Part shown: one piece after another, positions 55,543-62,935 of the stretch
Layout of the letters: each line of letters starts with the position of its first letter
Position numbering within the stretch: position 1 is the stretch's first letter
NCBI RefSeq assembly: GCF_001424905.1
Contig: NZ_LMCU01000001.1
Span: 2,349,480 to 2,413,479 of the forward strand
Direction: 5' to 3'
Source of the DNA: Leifsonia sp. Root112D2
GTDB taxonomy: Bacteria; Actinomycetota; Actinomycetes; Actinomycetales; Microbacteriaceae
DNA: 64,000 nt
Program-made: the position numbers and the translations under genes
The notes under the pieces: generated by a model
Told to the model about the DNA's origin: nothing
Seen by the model: the letters and a program-made list of their open reading frames with translations, nothing else
The model's database searches: none

Positions 55543-56202
55543 CTACGCCACAGCCTTCGAGACGGCCTCGGCAACAGGAGTCGGGCCTGAAGTGGCCTCC
55601 CATACCTTTCCGTGAGTACGCGGCTCGTCGAGAGCGGCGATGATCAGCGCAGCGACGTCCTCCCGAGAGATCGAGCCGCGATCGACGTGCTCGCCAAGGG
55701 TCACCTGGCCGGTCGGCGCGTCGTTGGTGAGGCCGCCGGGCCGCAGAATTGTCCAGTCGAGCTCGCTCTGCATGAGTGCGGCATCCGCGTCTCGTTTCGC
55801 CGCGACATACGCGGCCCAGACCTCATCGCCATCGTCGCCGATGTTCTGGTCGACGCCCCAGGCGGAAATCTGAATGAAGCGACGGATGCCTGCCAGGCGT
55901 GCAGCCGCAGCCGACTTCACTGAGCCGCCGTAGTCGACGGTGCGCTTGCGCTCAATTCCGGAGCCGCCGCCGGCGCCCGCGGCGAACACCACCGCATCCG
56001 CCCCGGCGAAGGCCTCGGCGAGTTGCTGTTCGCTGGCCTTCTCGATATCGAGAATCACACCCTCGCCGCCGAGGCGGTAGATGTCTTCGGCATGATCCTT
56101 GCTGCGCACAATGCCGACGAACTCATCGAATCGGTCATAGAGAAGATGCATGAGCTGTTGCGCGACCTGACCATGGGCACCGACGATTGCAATCCGAGAC
56201 AT
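55543..56202 (-). CDS. NAD(P)-binding SDR-like reductase (NmrA/YwnB type)
   Basis: 219 residues from ATG 56202; AGGAGG lies 12 bases upstream. Rossmann motif IAIVGAHGQVAQQL, then AVVFAAGAGGGSG and YVAAKRDADAAL (YxxxK). Resembles YwnB/YtfG atypical short-chain reductases with LDWTILRPGGLTN near the active site. Substrate unknown. Confidence 0.88.
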   Translation of the reverse strand: MSRIAIVGAHGQVAQQLMHLLYDRFDEFVGIVRSKDHAEDIYRLGGEGVILDIEKASEQQLAEAFAGADAVVFAAGAGGGSGIERKRTVDYGGSVKSAAAARLAGIRRFIQISAWGVDQNIGDDGDEVWAAYVAAKRDADAALMQSELDWTILRPGGLTNDAPTGQVTLGEHVDRGSISREDVAALIIAALDEPRTHGKVWEATSGPTPVAEAVSKAVA

Positions 56203-56308
56203 GCTTCCATCATCCTCCTGAACCAGAATTCGCCCAACGCGAAATGGTCGCGCTGTGATGCCGGGCGATTGGTAGTCTCGGCACAACATATTTCTGGGAG
56301 GCTTGGCC

Positions 56309-56611
56309 GTGCAGCACATCGAGTTTCTGGCGCGATTCTTCGCAGCCGGCCTCGAGAGCGCTTGGGCTGGCACCTCCATCACGAGTGCTCTCGCAATCGT
56401 GGGCCTCATCGGCGCCATCGGCCTGACCACACTCGCTGTTGCCGTTGCGGCTCGCTTCGTCACGGCTCTGGTCGCCTCTCTGCAGCAGTCCGCGGCGCCG
56501 CGACACGCGGCGGCAGGTGCCGATCTCGGCACCCTGCTCAGTCAGAGCGATCCGGATGCCGATGGTCGCCCGCGCCCTCGAGCACCGTCGCGTTCCCTCG
56601 CGACCGCGTAG
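56309..56611 (+). CDS. DUF6412-like small membrane protein
   Basis: 100 residues from GTG 56309 (TTG 56303 possible). A membrane hairpin of two segments (about 8-22 and 24-52: ITSALAIVGLIGAIGLTTLAVAVAARFVTAL) and a polar tail. Small proteins of this type are typically found just upstream of a YidC/Oxa1 insertase in Micrococcales, as here. Function unknown; family name given from recollection. Confidence 0.65.
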   Translation: MQHIEFLARFFAAGLESAWAGTSITSALAIVGLIGAIGLTTLAVAVAARFVTALVASLQQSAAPRHAAAGADLGTLLSQSDPDADGRPRPRAPSRSLATA

Positions 56612-56663
56612 CGCGCGCTCGATCCACCCCGCTATTCGGGGAACTTCTGTGCGCGCCCGCGCG

Positions 56664-56691
56664 GTCATACGACATCACCCATTCGTATGAC
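56664..56691. promoter_or_regulatory. Perfect inverted repeat upstream of the YidC-like gene
   Basis: GTCATACG (56664-56671) and CGTATGAC (56684-56691) separated by 12 bases, 20 bases before the chosen GTG. Could be an operator or an RNA hairpin near the ribosome binding site. Confidence 0.6.
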
Positions 56692-56710
56692 AGGCAAGGG
56701 AATACATCTC

Positions 56711-57505
56711 GTGGACATCTTTTCGTTCGGCCCCATCGCGGGCATTATGGGCGGCGCCTACGCGCTCGTCACGGCTCTGGGCGATATTCTCGCCCCGGTT
56801 TTCGGCACGGCGGCCGCCGCAGCCGCCATTGTGCTGCTCACGCTTCTGGTGCGGGCAGCGTTGATTCCGGTCGGCGTCTCGCAGGCGCGGGCCACCCTCA
56901 CCCGGCAGCGCCTCGCGCCCAAGCTCGCCGAGCTACAGCGCAAGCACGGCAAGGATCGCGAGCGCCTGCAGCGTGAGACCATGGCGTTGTATGCCGCCGA
57001 GAAGGCCTCACCCTTCGCCGGATGCCTGCCCCTCCTCCTGCAGGCGCCGGTTCTGTCGATTGTGTACGCGCTCTTTTTGCACCCGAGCATCAACGGTCAG
57101 GCGAACGCGCTCCTGGCGCAGCATCTCGGGGGAGTGCCGCTGGGAACGGGGCTCGTGCAGCTGCTGGGCGCGGCATCCGGTGCGGTGTGGCCGTCGATCG
57201 TGGTGTTTGTGATCGTGCTCGGGCTGATCGCCGCGGTGGCGGCGGTGTCGCGGCGCGTGCTGGCCGTCGCACCCGTGGCGCCGACCGCAACGGCCTCGGC
57301 CGGCCAGACCGCTACGACGGCGACGCTGACCCGCGTGCTCTCCTATCTGCCGTTCATCACGGTGGTCTTCGCCGCCTTCGTGCCGTTGGCTGCCGCCCTC
57401 TACCTGCTCACGACGACCACGTGGACGCTGGCCGAGCGCCTCATCCTGCGCCGCGTGATCGGCGGCGCAACGCCGCCGAGCGAGTCGCGTATTGCCGCAG
57501 CCTGA
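56711..57505 (+). CDS. YidC/Oxa1-family membrane insertase (second paralog type)
   Basis: 264 residues from GTG 56711 (AAGGGAA upstream; ATG 56687 in frame lies in the inverted repeat). Five membrane segments in the YidC core: near 13-45, with the cytoplasmic charged hairpin LAELQRKHGKDRERLQRET, then APVLSIVYALFL, VWPSIVVFVIVLGLIAAVAAV and LPFITVVFAAFVPLAAALY. Shorter than housekeeping YidC (which sits by rpmH/rnpA), so this is an additional paralog. The conserved intramembrane arginine is in LLVRAALIPVG. Confidence 0.88.
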   Translation: MDIFSFGPIAGIMGGAYALVTALGDILAPVFGTAAAAAAIVLLTLLVRAALIPVGVSQARATLTRQRLAPKLAELQRKHGKDRERLQRETMALYAAEKASPFAGCLPLLLQAPVLSIVYALFLHPSINGQANALLAQHLGGVPLGTGLVQLLGAASGAVWPSIVVFVIVLGLIAAVAAVSRRVLAVAPVAPTATASAGQTATTATLTRVLSYLPFITVVFAAFVPLAAALYLLTTTTWTLAERLILRRVIGGATPPSESRIAAA

Positions 57506-57751
57506 ACCTTGCGAAGCACCTGCTTACGGGCCGGTTCGAATGTCGGTGGTCGGGTATTGACTTGGTCCATGCAAGAGGCGCCGTCGCTGTTCGATGATTC
57601 CCGGCCCGAAGATCGGGTCGGGTTCGGCATCGCCATCCGCACCACCGACCCACCACCCTTCTAGACCGGGGATGCAGGACGGCGGCTGGCCATGCCCGGT
57701 GCCGGGAATCTCAATTTCTGCGAAGTCGGAGACGGTAGCGCGGTGAAACAC
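57506..57751. other. Intergenic stretch without a convincing gene
   Basis: A 31-codon reading from ATG 57569 (MQEAPSLFDDSRPEDRVG) and a 75-codon reading on the other strand exist, but neither has a ribosome binding site or recognisable composition. I see no repeat or RNA in it. Confidence 0.5.
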
Positions 57752-58003
57752 TCAGTGGGAGGGAGTTTCATCGGGACCGTTCGGCTCGTCACAACCGCCG
57801 ACCGTGTGTCCCTTTCCGCCTGCAGCGAAAGCGATGGCAAAGGCGACTCCGATCGCCAGGCCTATCGCGATACCGGCCCCGAGGTTGTGCATCGCGGTCC
57901 CCAGCGCTACTCCGATCGCCAGGCCGATCGCAATGCCTCCACCCCACCCTCCGTGCGTCTGCTTCCCGTTGGCGTCGTGTTTCTCGTTCTCCTCCTGTGT
58001 CAT
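57752..58003 (-). CDS. Small glycine-zipper membrane protein with internal duplication
   Basis: 83 residues from ATG 58003 with GGAGGTC immediately upstream. Charged N-terminus, then two consecutive copies of GIAIGLAIGVA, 21 residues apart, each a glycine-zipper helix (GxxxG spacing), and a polar Gly/Asp/Pro tail. The duplication is visible in DNA (25 of 28 bases identical at 57847-57874 and 57910-57937). Glycine zippers assemble in membranes; function unknown. Confidence 0.78.
   Translation of the reverse strand: MTQEENEKHDANGKQTHGGWGGGIAIGLAIGVALGTAMHNLGAGIAIGLAIGVAFAIAFAAGGKGHTVGGCDEPNGPDETPSH
57847..57937 (-). repeat. Duplicated 28-bp unit in the glycine-zipper gene
   Basis: Copies at 57847-57874 and 57910-57937 differ at three positions, offset 63 bases, encoding the identical 11-residue GIAIGLAIGVA. 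Confidence 0.85.
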
Positions 58004-58167
58004 GACCTCCACGATACGAAACCAATGGATACGTGACATCCCTCGCTCGACGGAGGGCTCGCACCGTCGCCGTGGCGGCGCGGGCCGCTCAAGCCGCCCA
58101 CGATCTTTTTCAATGGCGTGGGTCGAAGTCATACGTACCGATGTAGTTCACGCGCGGTGCGAAGTAG

Positions 58168-58677
58168 CTAGAACCGGCGCGCGAACGGGGCTGGGCGTCG
58201 CATCCGGATAAGCAGCAGGATCGGGATGAGCACGTACGGCAGGTTGAACGCCAAAAACTTCACCGGATTGGGGGTGACCCACTGGGCCTCGCCGAAAAAC
58301 TCGACCCCGAACACGATGATGCCGGTGATCGAGGCGATCATCGTCGCGTAGATCACGCTGGGCAGCTGAATCCAGTTCCAGCCGCGAACCAGCGAGAGGA
58401 CGAGTACGACGTAGAACGGCATGTAGACGAATGCCGAGAGCCCGGTCACGATGCGCATCCACACCGGTGGCGTCATGAACAGCGGATCGGTGTCGTGCAC
58501 ATACCACCAGTTCGAGTTCACGAAGAAGTTCGCCGACGGCTGCGAGATGTCCACGCCGATGGTCGGCAGCAGGTCGCTGATTAGCGAGGTGACGGTGAAT
58601 GCGGAGAAGATGATGATGAAGAAGACGTCGATGGGGCGCTCACGCAGGCGCAGCATCCGAATATCGGTGGCAGGCAT
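58168..58677 (-). CDS. EXPERA-domain (emopamil-binding-like) membrane protein
   Basis: 169 residues, four membrane helices near 16-38, 73-97, 105-130 and 138-160. The sequence pattern (acidic residue after helix 1, NWWYVHDTDPLF loop, FYMPFYVV) is that of the EXPERA superfamily, which includes emopamil-binding protein and TMEM97. Bacterial members are uncharacterised; sterol isomerase activity should not be assumed. TAGAGT lies nine bases upstream on the minus strand. Confidence 0.82.
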   Translation of the reverse strand: MPATDIRMLRLRERPIDVFFIIIFSAFTVTSLISDLLPTIGVDISQPSANFFVNSNWWYVHDTDPLFMTPPVWMRIVTGLSAFVYMPFYVVLVLSLVRGWNWIQLPSVIYATMIASITGIIVFGVEFFGEAQWVTPNPVKFLAFNLPYVLIPILLLIRMRRPAPFARRF

Positions 58678-58713
58678 AATCCGCTCACTCTAGCGGCGCG
58701 AGCACGGCGATTC

Positions 58714-58719
58714 TATGCT
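58714..58719 (+). promoter_or_regulatory. -10 box, leaderless gene at 58726
   Basis: TATGCT followed by six bases and the ATG; same hexamer as ligA. Confidence 0.5.
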
Positions 58720-58725
58720 GGCATC

Positions 58726-59358
58726 ATGTTCGTCGAGGGCACCCTTCGATGGCAGGTCACCGAGGATTGCCCGTGGGACCTGCTCATGGCACTGTGCCTG
58801 CGCGATCTGGCCAATCTGACGGATGCCGGCTCGCCGCCCCTTCCGCCCGTCACGCCCTCGGTCGCGAGCGTGCGGGAGTCCGCCATGGCGCGAATTTCGC
58901 GCGTGCACCACACGGTGCAGACCGATACGGATGCCCTGCGCAGCCAGTGGACGGGATGGTGGCAGCGCACCCTCGTTCGCGAGGCGCGCCCCGTCGTCAG
59001 CCAGCTGCGCCCGCCGCACTTCACGATTTTCGATCGCGAACTTGAACTGCAGGACCTTGTCGAGGAGTTCTACGATGACGCCTTTGCCTGGACGAGCGCG
59101 CGTCACGACGAGTATTCCCGAAACGGCATACAAACGCGCCAGAGGTACTCCGCCGACATCGTTGACGTGGTACGGGAGCGCGAGCATGTACTGAAACGCC
59201 AGGCCGGATACTTTCGTCTCGACCTCTGTGTGCTGCCGCTGGCCACGAGCGGGGCGTGGATCGTCGCCCCGCACACCATCGCCATGAGCCAGAGCATGCG
59301 CGACGATTCCGCCGCGTTCAGGCGCTGGTTCACACCGCTCGTGCACGCGCTCGTCTGA
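58726..59358 (+). CDS. Conserved protein of unknown function
   Basis: 210 residues, soluble, no signal peptide. Mixed alpha/beta composition; notable segments are WQVTEDCPWDLLMALCLRDL, PVVSQLRPPHFTIFDRELEL and a C-terminal LCVLPLATSGAWIVAPHTIA. I do not recognise a domain or active site. Its leaderless promoter and normal codon use support a real gene. No cofactor motif. Confidence 0.75.
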   Translation: MFVEGTLRWQVTEDCPWDLLMALCLRDLANLTDAGSPPLPPVTPSVASVRESAMARISRVHHTVQTDTDALRSQWTGWWQRTLVREARPVVSQLRPPHFTIFDRELELQDLVEEFYDDAFAWTSARHDEYSRNGIQTRQRYSADIVDVVREREHVLKRQAGYFRLDLCVLPLATSGAWIVAPHTIAMSQSMRDDSAAFRRWFTPLVHALV

Positions 59359-59383
59359 GCGCGCACCCGAGCGAACGGGCGAT

Positions 59384-60388
59384 CTAGGAGGGGCGCTTCT
59401 CGGGCGAAACGGTCTTCGCCGGGTCGCGCTCGGCCAGGTCGCCGATCGCGTCGTCGATGCGCGCGAGCACCGAAGCATCCAGCGTCACGCCGGAGGCCTG
59501 GGCGTTCGAGGCCACCTGCTCGGGCTTCGAAGCTCCGACGATGGCGCCGGCAACGTTCGGATTCGCCAGCACCCATGCCACAGCCAGCTGCGCCATGGTG
59601 ATGCCGAGGTCGTCGGCGATGGGCTGCAGCTCCTGCACGCTCGTGAGCACCTCGTCGGTGAGGAAGCCCTTGATCGTGCTCGCCCCGCCCTTTTCGTCCG
59701 TCGCGCGGCTTCCCGCCGGCAACTCCGCGCCCGGCTTGTACTTGCCGGTGAGCACTCCTTGCGCCACCGGCGACCAGACGATCTGCGAGATGCCGAGTTC
59801 CTCAGAGGTGGGAATCACCTCGGACTCGATCACGCGCCACAGCATGGAGTACTGCGGCTGGTTCGAGACGAGCTGGATGCCCAGGTCCCGTGCCAGTGCA
59901 CGCCCGGCCCGCAGCTGATCGGCATTCCATTCGCTGACGCCGATGTACAGCGCCTTGCCGGCCCGCACGACATCGGCGAACGCCTGCATCGTCTCTTCGA
60001 TCGGGGTCTCGTGGTCGAAGCGGTGGGCCTGATACAGGTCGACGTAGTCGGTGCGGAGACGGGAAAGCGAGCCGTCGATGGACTCGAGAATGTGCTTGCG
60101 CGAAAGCCCGCTGTCGTTGGGGCCCTTGGGTCCCGTCGGCCAGTACACCTTGGTGAAGATCTCGATTGAGGCGCGTCGCTCGCCTTTCAGCGCGTCGCCG
60201 AGCACACTTTCCGCCGCGGTGTTGGCGTAAGCATCCGCGGTGTCGAAGGTGGTGATGCCGGCATCGAGCGCCGCGCGCACGCTCTGTGCGGCCACGTCAT
60301 TCTCGACCTGAGAGCCGTGAGTCAGCCAGTTTCCGTAGATGATCTCTGAGATTTTGAGGCCGCTATTGCCGAGATATCTGAATTCCAT
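59384..60388 (-). CDS. Aldo/keto reductase (KCNAB-like)
   Basis: 334 residues from ATG 60388; a longer in-frame reading runs into dinB and is discarded. TIM-barrel oxidoreductase with catalytic tetrad visible: Asp49 and Tyr54 in TFDTADAYANT, Lys80 in FTKVYW, His in YQAHRFD (near 121). NADPH site GASKPEQVASNAQASG near the C-terminus. Sequence is of the potassium-channel beta subunit/YghZ type. Substrate unknown. Leaderless -10 box TAACGT. Confidence 0.93.
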   Translation of the reverse strand: MEFRYLGNSGLKISEIIYGNWLTHGSQVENDVAAQSVRAALDAGITTFDTADAYANTAAESVLGDALKGERRASIEIFTKVYWPTGPKGPNDSGLSRKHILESIDGSLSRLRTDYVDLYQAHRFDHETPIEETMQAFADVVRAGKALYIGVSEWNADQLRAGRALARDLGIQLVSNQPQYSMLWRVIESEVIPTSEELGISQIVWSPVAQGVLTGKYKPGAELPAGSRATDEKGGASTIKGFLTDEVLTSVQELQPIADDLGITMAQLAVAWVLANPNVAGAIVGASKPEQVASNAQASGVTLDASVLARIDDAIGDLAERDPAKTVSPEKRPS

Positions 60389-60395
60389 TGTGCCA

Positions 60396-60401
60396 ACGTT
60401 A
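60396..60401 (-). promoter_or_regulatory. -10 box, leaderless aldo/keto reductase gene
   Basis: TAACGT on the minus strand followed by seven bases and the ATG at 60388. Confidence 0.5.
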
Positions 60402-60445
60402 CGCGCTTTCGGGGTGTTGTCGGTTGCGGGTGAAAGACTGACGCA

Positions 60446-61723
60446 ATGGGGCGAAACGATGGCAGCGAGCGGCAGGTGAGCGCGCCGGGTGTCGACGACG
60501 CCACAGCCGTGATCCTGCACGTCGACATGGACGCGTTTTTCGCGGAGGTCGAGCTGCTCGACAGGCCGGAGGTGCGAGGCAAGCCGGCGGTCGTCGCCCA
60601 CGCGAGCGGCCGCTCGGTCGTGACGAGTGCGACATATGAGGCGCGGCGTTTCGGCGTGCGTTCGGCCATGCCTCTCTCGCAGGCGCTGCGGTTGTGTCCG
60701 GGTGCCATCGTGCTCGAGCCGCATCATGAGAAATATCGCGAATACTCTGCGCGGGTGATGAAGATCTTCGCGGAGGTGACGCCGCTGGTGGAGCAGCTCA
60801 GCATCGACGAGGCGTTCCTCGATGTCTCGGGCGCCCGACGCCTGCTCGGCAGCCCGGCGCGCATCGGGGAGCGCCTGCGCGAGCGCGTGCGAGACGAGAC
60901 AGGGCTGCCGTGCTCGATCGGGGCCGCCGCCACCAAATTCGTGGCGAAGCTCGCCTCCGGCCGTGCCAAGCCCGACGGCATGCTCGTGATCCCCGAGGGC
61001 CAGACGCTCGCGTTTCTGCACCCGCTGCCGGTCGGCGCGCTCTGGGGGGTTGGCGTCAGCACGCAGGAATCGCTCACGCGGCTCGGGCTACGCACCGTCG
61101 GCGACCTGGCCGCGACGCCGCTGGCGACGCTGAGTAAGGCGGTGGGGCAGGCATCCGGCGGCAAGCTGCACGACCTGGCCAACGGCATCGACCCGCGACC
61201 GGTCACCACAGAGTCGCGTGAGAAGAGCGTTGGCCATGAGGTCACCTTCGAACACGATGTGACGGATGCCGAGGCGTTGCGCCGCGAGTTGCTGCGGCTT
61301 TCGACGCAGACCGCCGCACGGCTGCGACGATCGTCACTCACCGGGCGAACCGTGTCGCTCAAGCTGCGCTTCGCAGACTTTCGCACCGTGACCCGCTCGA
61401 GAACACTTGCTGAGCCGACCAGCGTGGGTCGGCGCATCTACGAAGAGGTGGTCGCGGCGTACGACGCCCTTCAGCTTCAGGGCGTGCCGATCCGTCTCAT
61501 CGGCGTGCGGGTGGAACAGATCGAGCCCGACGGCGGCTCCTCACTCGCGCTCTGGGATCAGGACGAAGGGTGGCGTGACGCCGAGCGCACCATCGACCAG
61601 GTGAGCGCCCGCTTCGGGCGCGACGTGCTCGGCCCGGCCTCCCTGGTGAAGAAGGCCGGGCGGCGTGTGGGCGAGACCTCGGCCGTGTCTCCGGGCCTGT
61701 TCAGCGGGCCGCGCGACGGGTAG
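60446..61723 (+). CDS. dinB: DNA polymerase IV (Y-family)
   Basis: 425 residues. Translesion polymerase with catalytic acids in ILHVDMDAFFAEVE (Asp27, Asp29) and LSIDEAFLDVSG (Asp, Glu near 118); thumb HhH and little-finger domains complete (GRTVSLKLRFADF). I see no beta-clamp motif of perfect type but the C-terminus VSPGLFSGPRDG ends with a hydrophobic LF pair that could serve. No LexA-box is recognisable upstream, so SOS control is not indicated by sequence. Confidence 0.96.
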   Translation: MGRNDGSERQVSAPGVDDATAVILHVDMDAFFAEVELLDRPEVRGKPAVVAHASGRSVVTSATYEARRFGVRSAMPLSQALRLCPGAIVLEPHHEKYREYSARVMKIFAEVTPLVEQLSIDEAFLDVSGARRLLGSPARIGERLRERVRDETGLPCSIGAAATKFVAKLASGRAKPDGMLVIPEGQTLAFLHPLPVGALWGVGVSTQESLTRLGLRTVGDLAATPLATLSKAVGQASGGKLHDLANGIDPRPVTTESREKSVGHEVTFEHDVTDAEALRRELLRLSTQTAARLRRSSLTGRTVSLKLRFADFRTVTRSRTLAEPTSVGRRIYEEVVAAYDALQLQGVPIRLIGVRVEQIEPDGGSSLALWDQDEGWRDAERTIDQVSARFGRDVLGPASLVKKAGRRVGETSAVSPGLFSGPRDG

Positions 61724-61726
61724 CGT
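61721..61726 (+). promoter_or_regulatory. -10 box overlapping the dinB stop, leaderless GerW-like gene
   Basis: TAGCGT contains the dinB TAG stop and lies six bases before the ATG at 61733. Confidence 0.5.
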
Positions 61727-61732
61727 TGGGCC

Positions 61733-62071
61733 ATGACAAATCTTGCCGAGCGACTGGCCGATACCGTTTCAAAGCTCGGGGTGAAGACCGCCTACGGCGA
61801 CCCCGTCGAGGTGAACGGTGTCACCCTCATCCCCGTCGCACTCGTGCAGTTCGGCTTCGGCGCGGGCAGCGACGCCGCAGGAGGCGACTCAGAGGAGGGC
61901 GCCAGCGGTGGCGGTGGGGGAGGTATGAGCATTCCGCTCGGCTCCTATGTGCGCGACATCAACGGCATGCGTTTCGAGCCGAACATCATCACTCTCATGG
62001 CCGTCGGCATCCCGTTCCTCTGGGTCGCGGGCAAGGCCGGTGCGCGCCTCATCAAGGCGCTCAAGCGCTAA
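61733..62071 (+). CDS. GerW/YtfJ-family protein
   Basis: 112 residues. Family pattern VKTAYGDPVEVNGVTLIPVALVQFGFGAG followed by a Ser/Gly-rich segment and a short hydrophobic end. In Bacillus GerW family proteins are spore-related; here there is no sporulation, and the function in non-sporulating actinobacteria is unknown. Confidence 0.85.
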   Translation: MTNLAERLADTVSKLGVKTAYGDPVEVNGVTLIPVALVQFGFGAGSDAAGGDSEEGASGGGGGGMSIPLGSYVRDINGMRFEPNIITLMAVGIPFLWVAGKAGARLIKALKR

Positions 62072-62079
62072 CGGCGGGC

Positions 62080-62085
62080 TATACT
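62080..62085 (+). promoter_or_regulatory. -10 box of the thiamine-transport operon
   Basis: TATACT, about seven bases before the first base of the TPP riboswitch. Confidence 0.6.
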
Positions 62086-62094
62086 CGAAAACGA

Positions 62095-62188
62095 ACACGG
62101 GAGTCCGGTGAGCCGGGCTGAGAGGAAGCTTCTCCAAGCTTCGACCGTCGAACCTGATCTGGATCATGCCAGCGCAGGGAGGCCAAAA
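62095..62188 (+). ncRNA. TPP riboswitch (THI element)
   Basis: Conserved sequence blocks of the TPP aptamer are present in order: CGGGAGTCCGG, GGGCTGAGAGG (pyrimidine-sensing J3/2 loop), then ACCTGATCTGGATCATGCC and AGCGCAGGGAGG (pyrophosphate helix and P1 return). It controls ykoE and ykoD: with TPP bound the operon is expected to be switched off. Confidence 0.96.
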
Positions 62189-62226
62189 CACTCTCCGGTT
62201 CACGGCATTCGCCGCGAGCCACACCC

Positions 62227-62257
62227 GTGCCCTCATAACACTCCAGTGAAGGGGCAC
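62227..62257 (+). promoter_or_regulatory. RBS-sequestering hairpin downstream of the riboswitch
   Basis: GTGCCCT (62227-62233) can pair with AGGGGCAC (62250-62257, one bulge). The right arm contains the GAAGGGG Shine-Dalgarno sequence of ykoE. No T-tract is seen, so translational control is more likely than termination. Confidence 0.6.
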
Positions 62258-62262
62258 GAAAA

Positions 62263-62931
62263 GTGCACGCAACAACAGCATCACTTTCCACATCAACCCA
62301 GCCGAATGCAGGCAAACGTAAGCGTGCCTATCGGTGGCGCGTCGTCGATATTGTCGTCGCCAGCGTTCTCGGGGTCGCATCCGGCGTCATCTTCTGGGCC
62401 TGGGGACTCGCGTGGCCCTCACTGAGTGCCGTGCTCGCATTTTCACCCGGCCTCGACGGGCTTCTCGCTGGCGGCTGGATCTTCGCGGGTGTGCTCGGTG
62501 CGCTCGTGGTGCGCAAGCCCGGTGCCGCGCTCTACACCGAGGTCGTCGCGGCCGTCGTCTCGATGCTGGTCGGCACCCAGTGGGGTTTCTCCACGCTGAT
62601 CTGGGGCATCGTCGAGGGGCTGGGTGCCGAGATCGTTTTCGCGCTCTTCCTCTATGGCAGCTGGCGCCTGGGCGTTGCGCTGCTGGCGGGCGCCGGAGCA
62701 GGTCTTGCCACCGGGCTGCTCGACACCAGCTTCACCAGCATGGCGGCGCTCGAGGTCGGGGTCAAAGCCATCTACATCGTCTCCGCCGTGGTTTCCGGTG
62801 TCGTCATTGCTGGTCTACTCTCCTGGCTGGCCGTGAAGGGTCTGGCCCGAACGGGTGCGCTGAGCCGCTTCGCCGCGGGTCGTGAGGCGCGCGCCGTGGA
62901 GGCGCAGGCATCCGGCTCGCTCGCCGCGTAG
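62263..62931 (+). CDS. ykoE: YkoE-type substrate-binding subunit of a thiamine/HMP ECF transporter
   Basis: 222 residues from GTG 62263. Membrane S component, about six helices; starts with a basic tail, then VVDIVVASVLGVASGVIFWAW, and LEVGVKAIYIVSAVVSGVVIAGL at the end. Family recognises hydroxymethylpyrimidine or thiamine precursors. A TPP riboswitch directly upstream supports this. Four bases separate it from the ATPase gene. Confidence 0.94.
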   Translation: MHATTASLSTSTQPNAGKRKRAYRWRVVDIVVASVLGVASGVIFWAWGLAWPSLSAVLAFSPGLDGLLAGGWIFAGVLGALVVRKPGAALYTEVVAAVVSMLVGTQWGFSTLIWGIVEGLGAEIVFALFLYGSWRLGVALLAGAGAGLATGLLDTSFTSMAALEVGVKAIYIVSAVVSGVVIAGLLSWLAVKGLARTGALSRFAAGREARAVEAQASGSLAA

Positions 62932-62935
62932 CGCC

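Noticed and set aside
57524..57751. 75-codon minus-strand reading and 31-codon plus-strand reading from 57569
   Set aside because: No ribosome binding site, no -10 box at leaderless spacing, unusual composition; left as intergenic.
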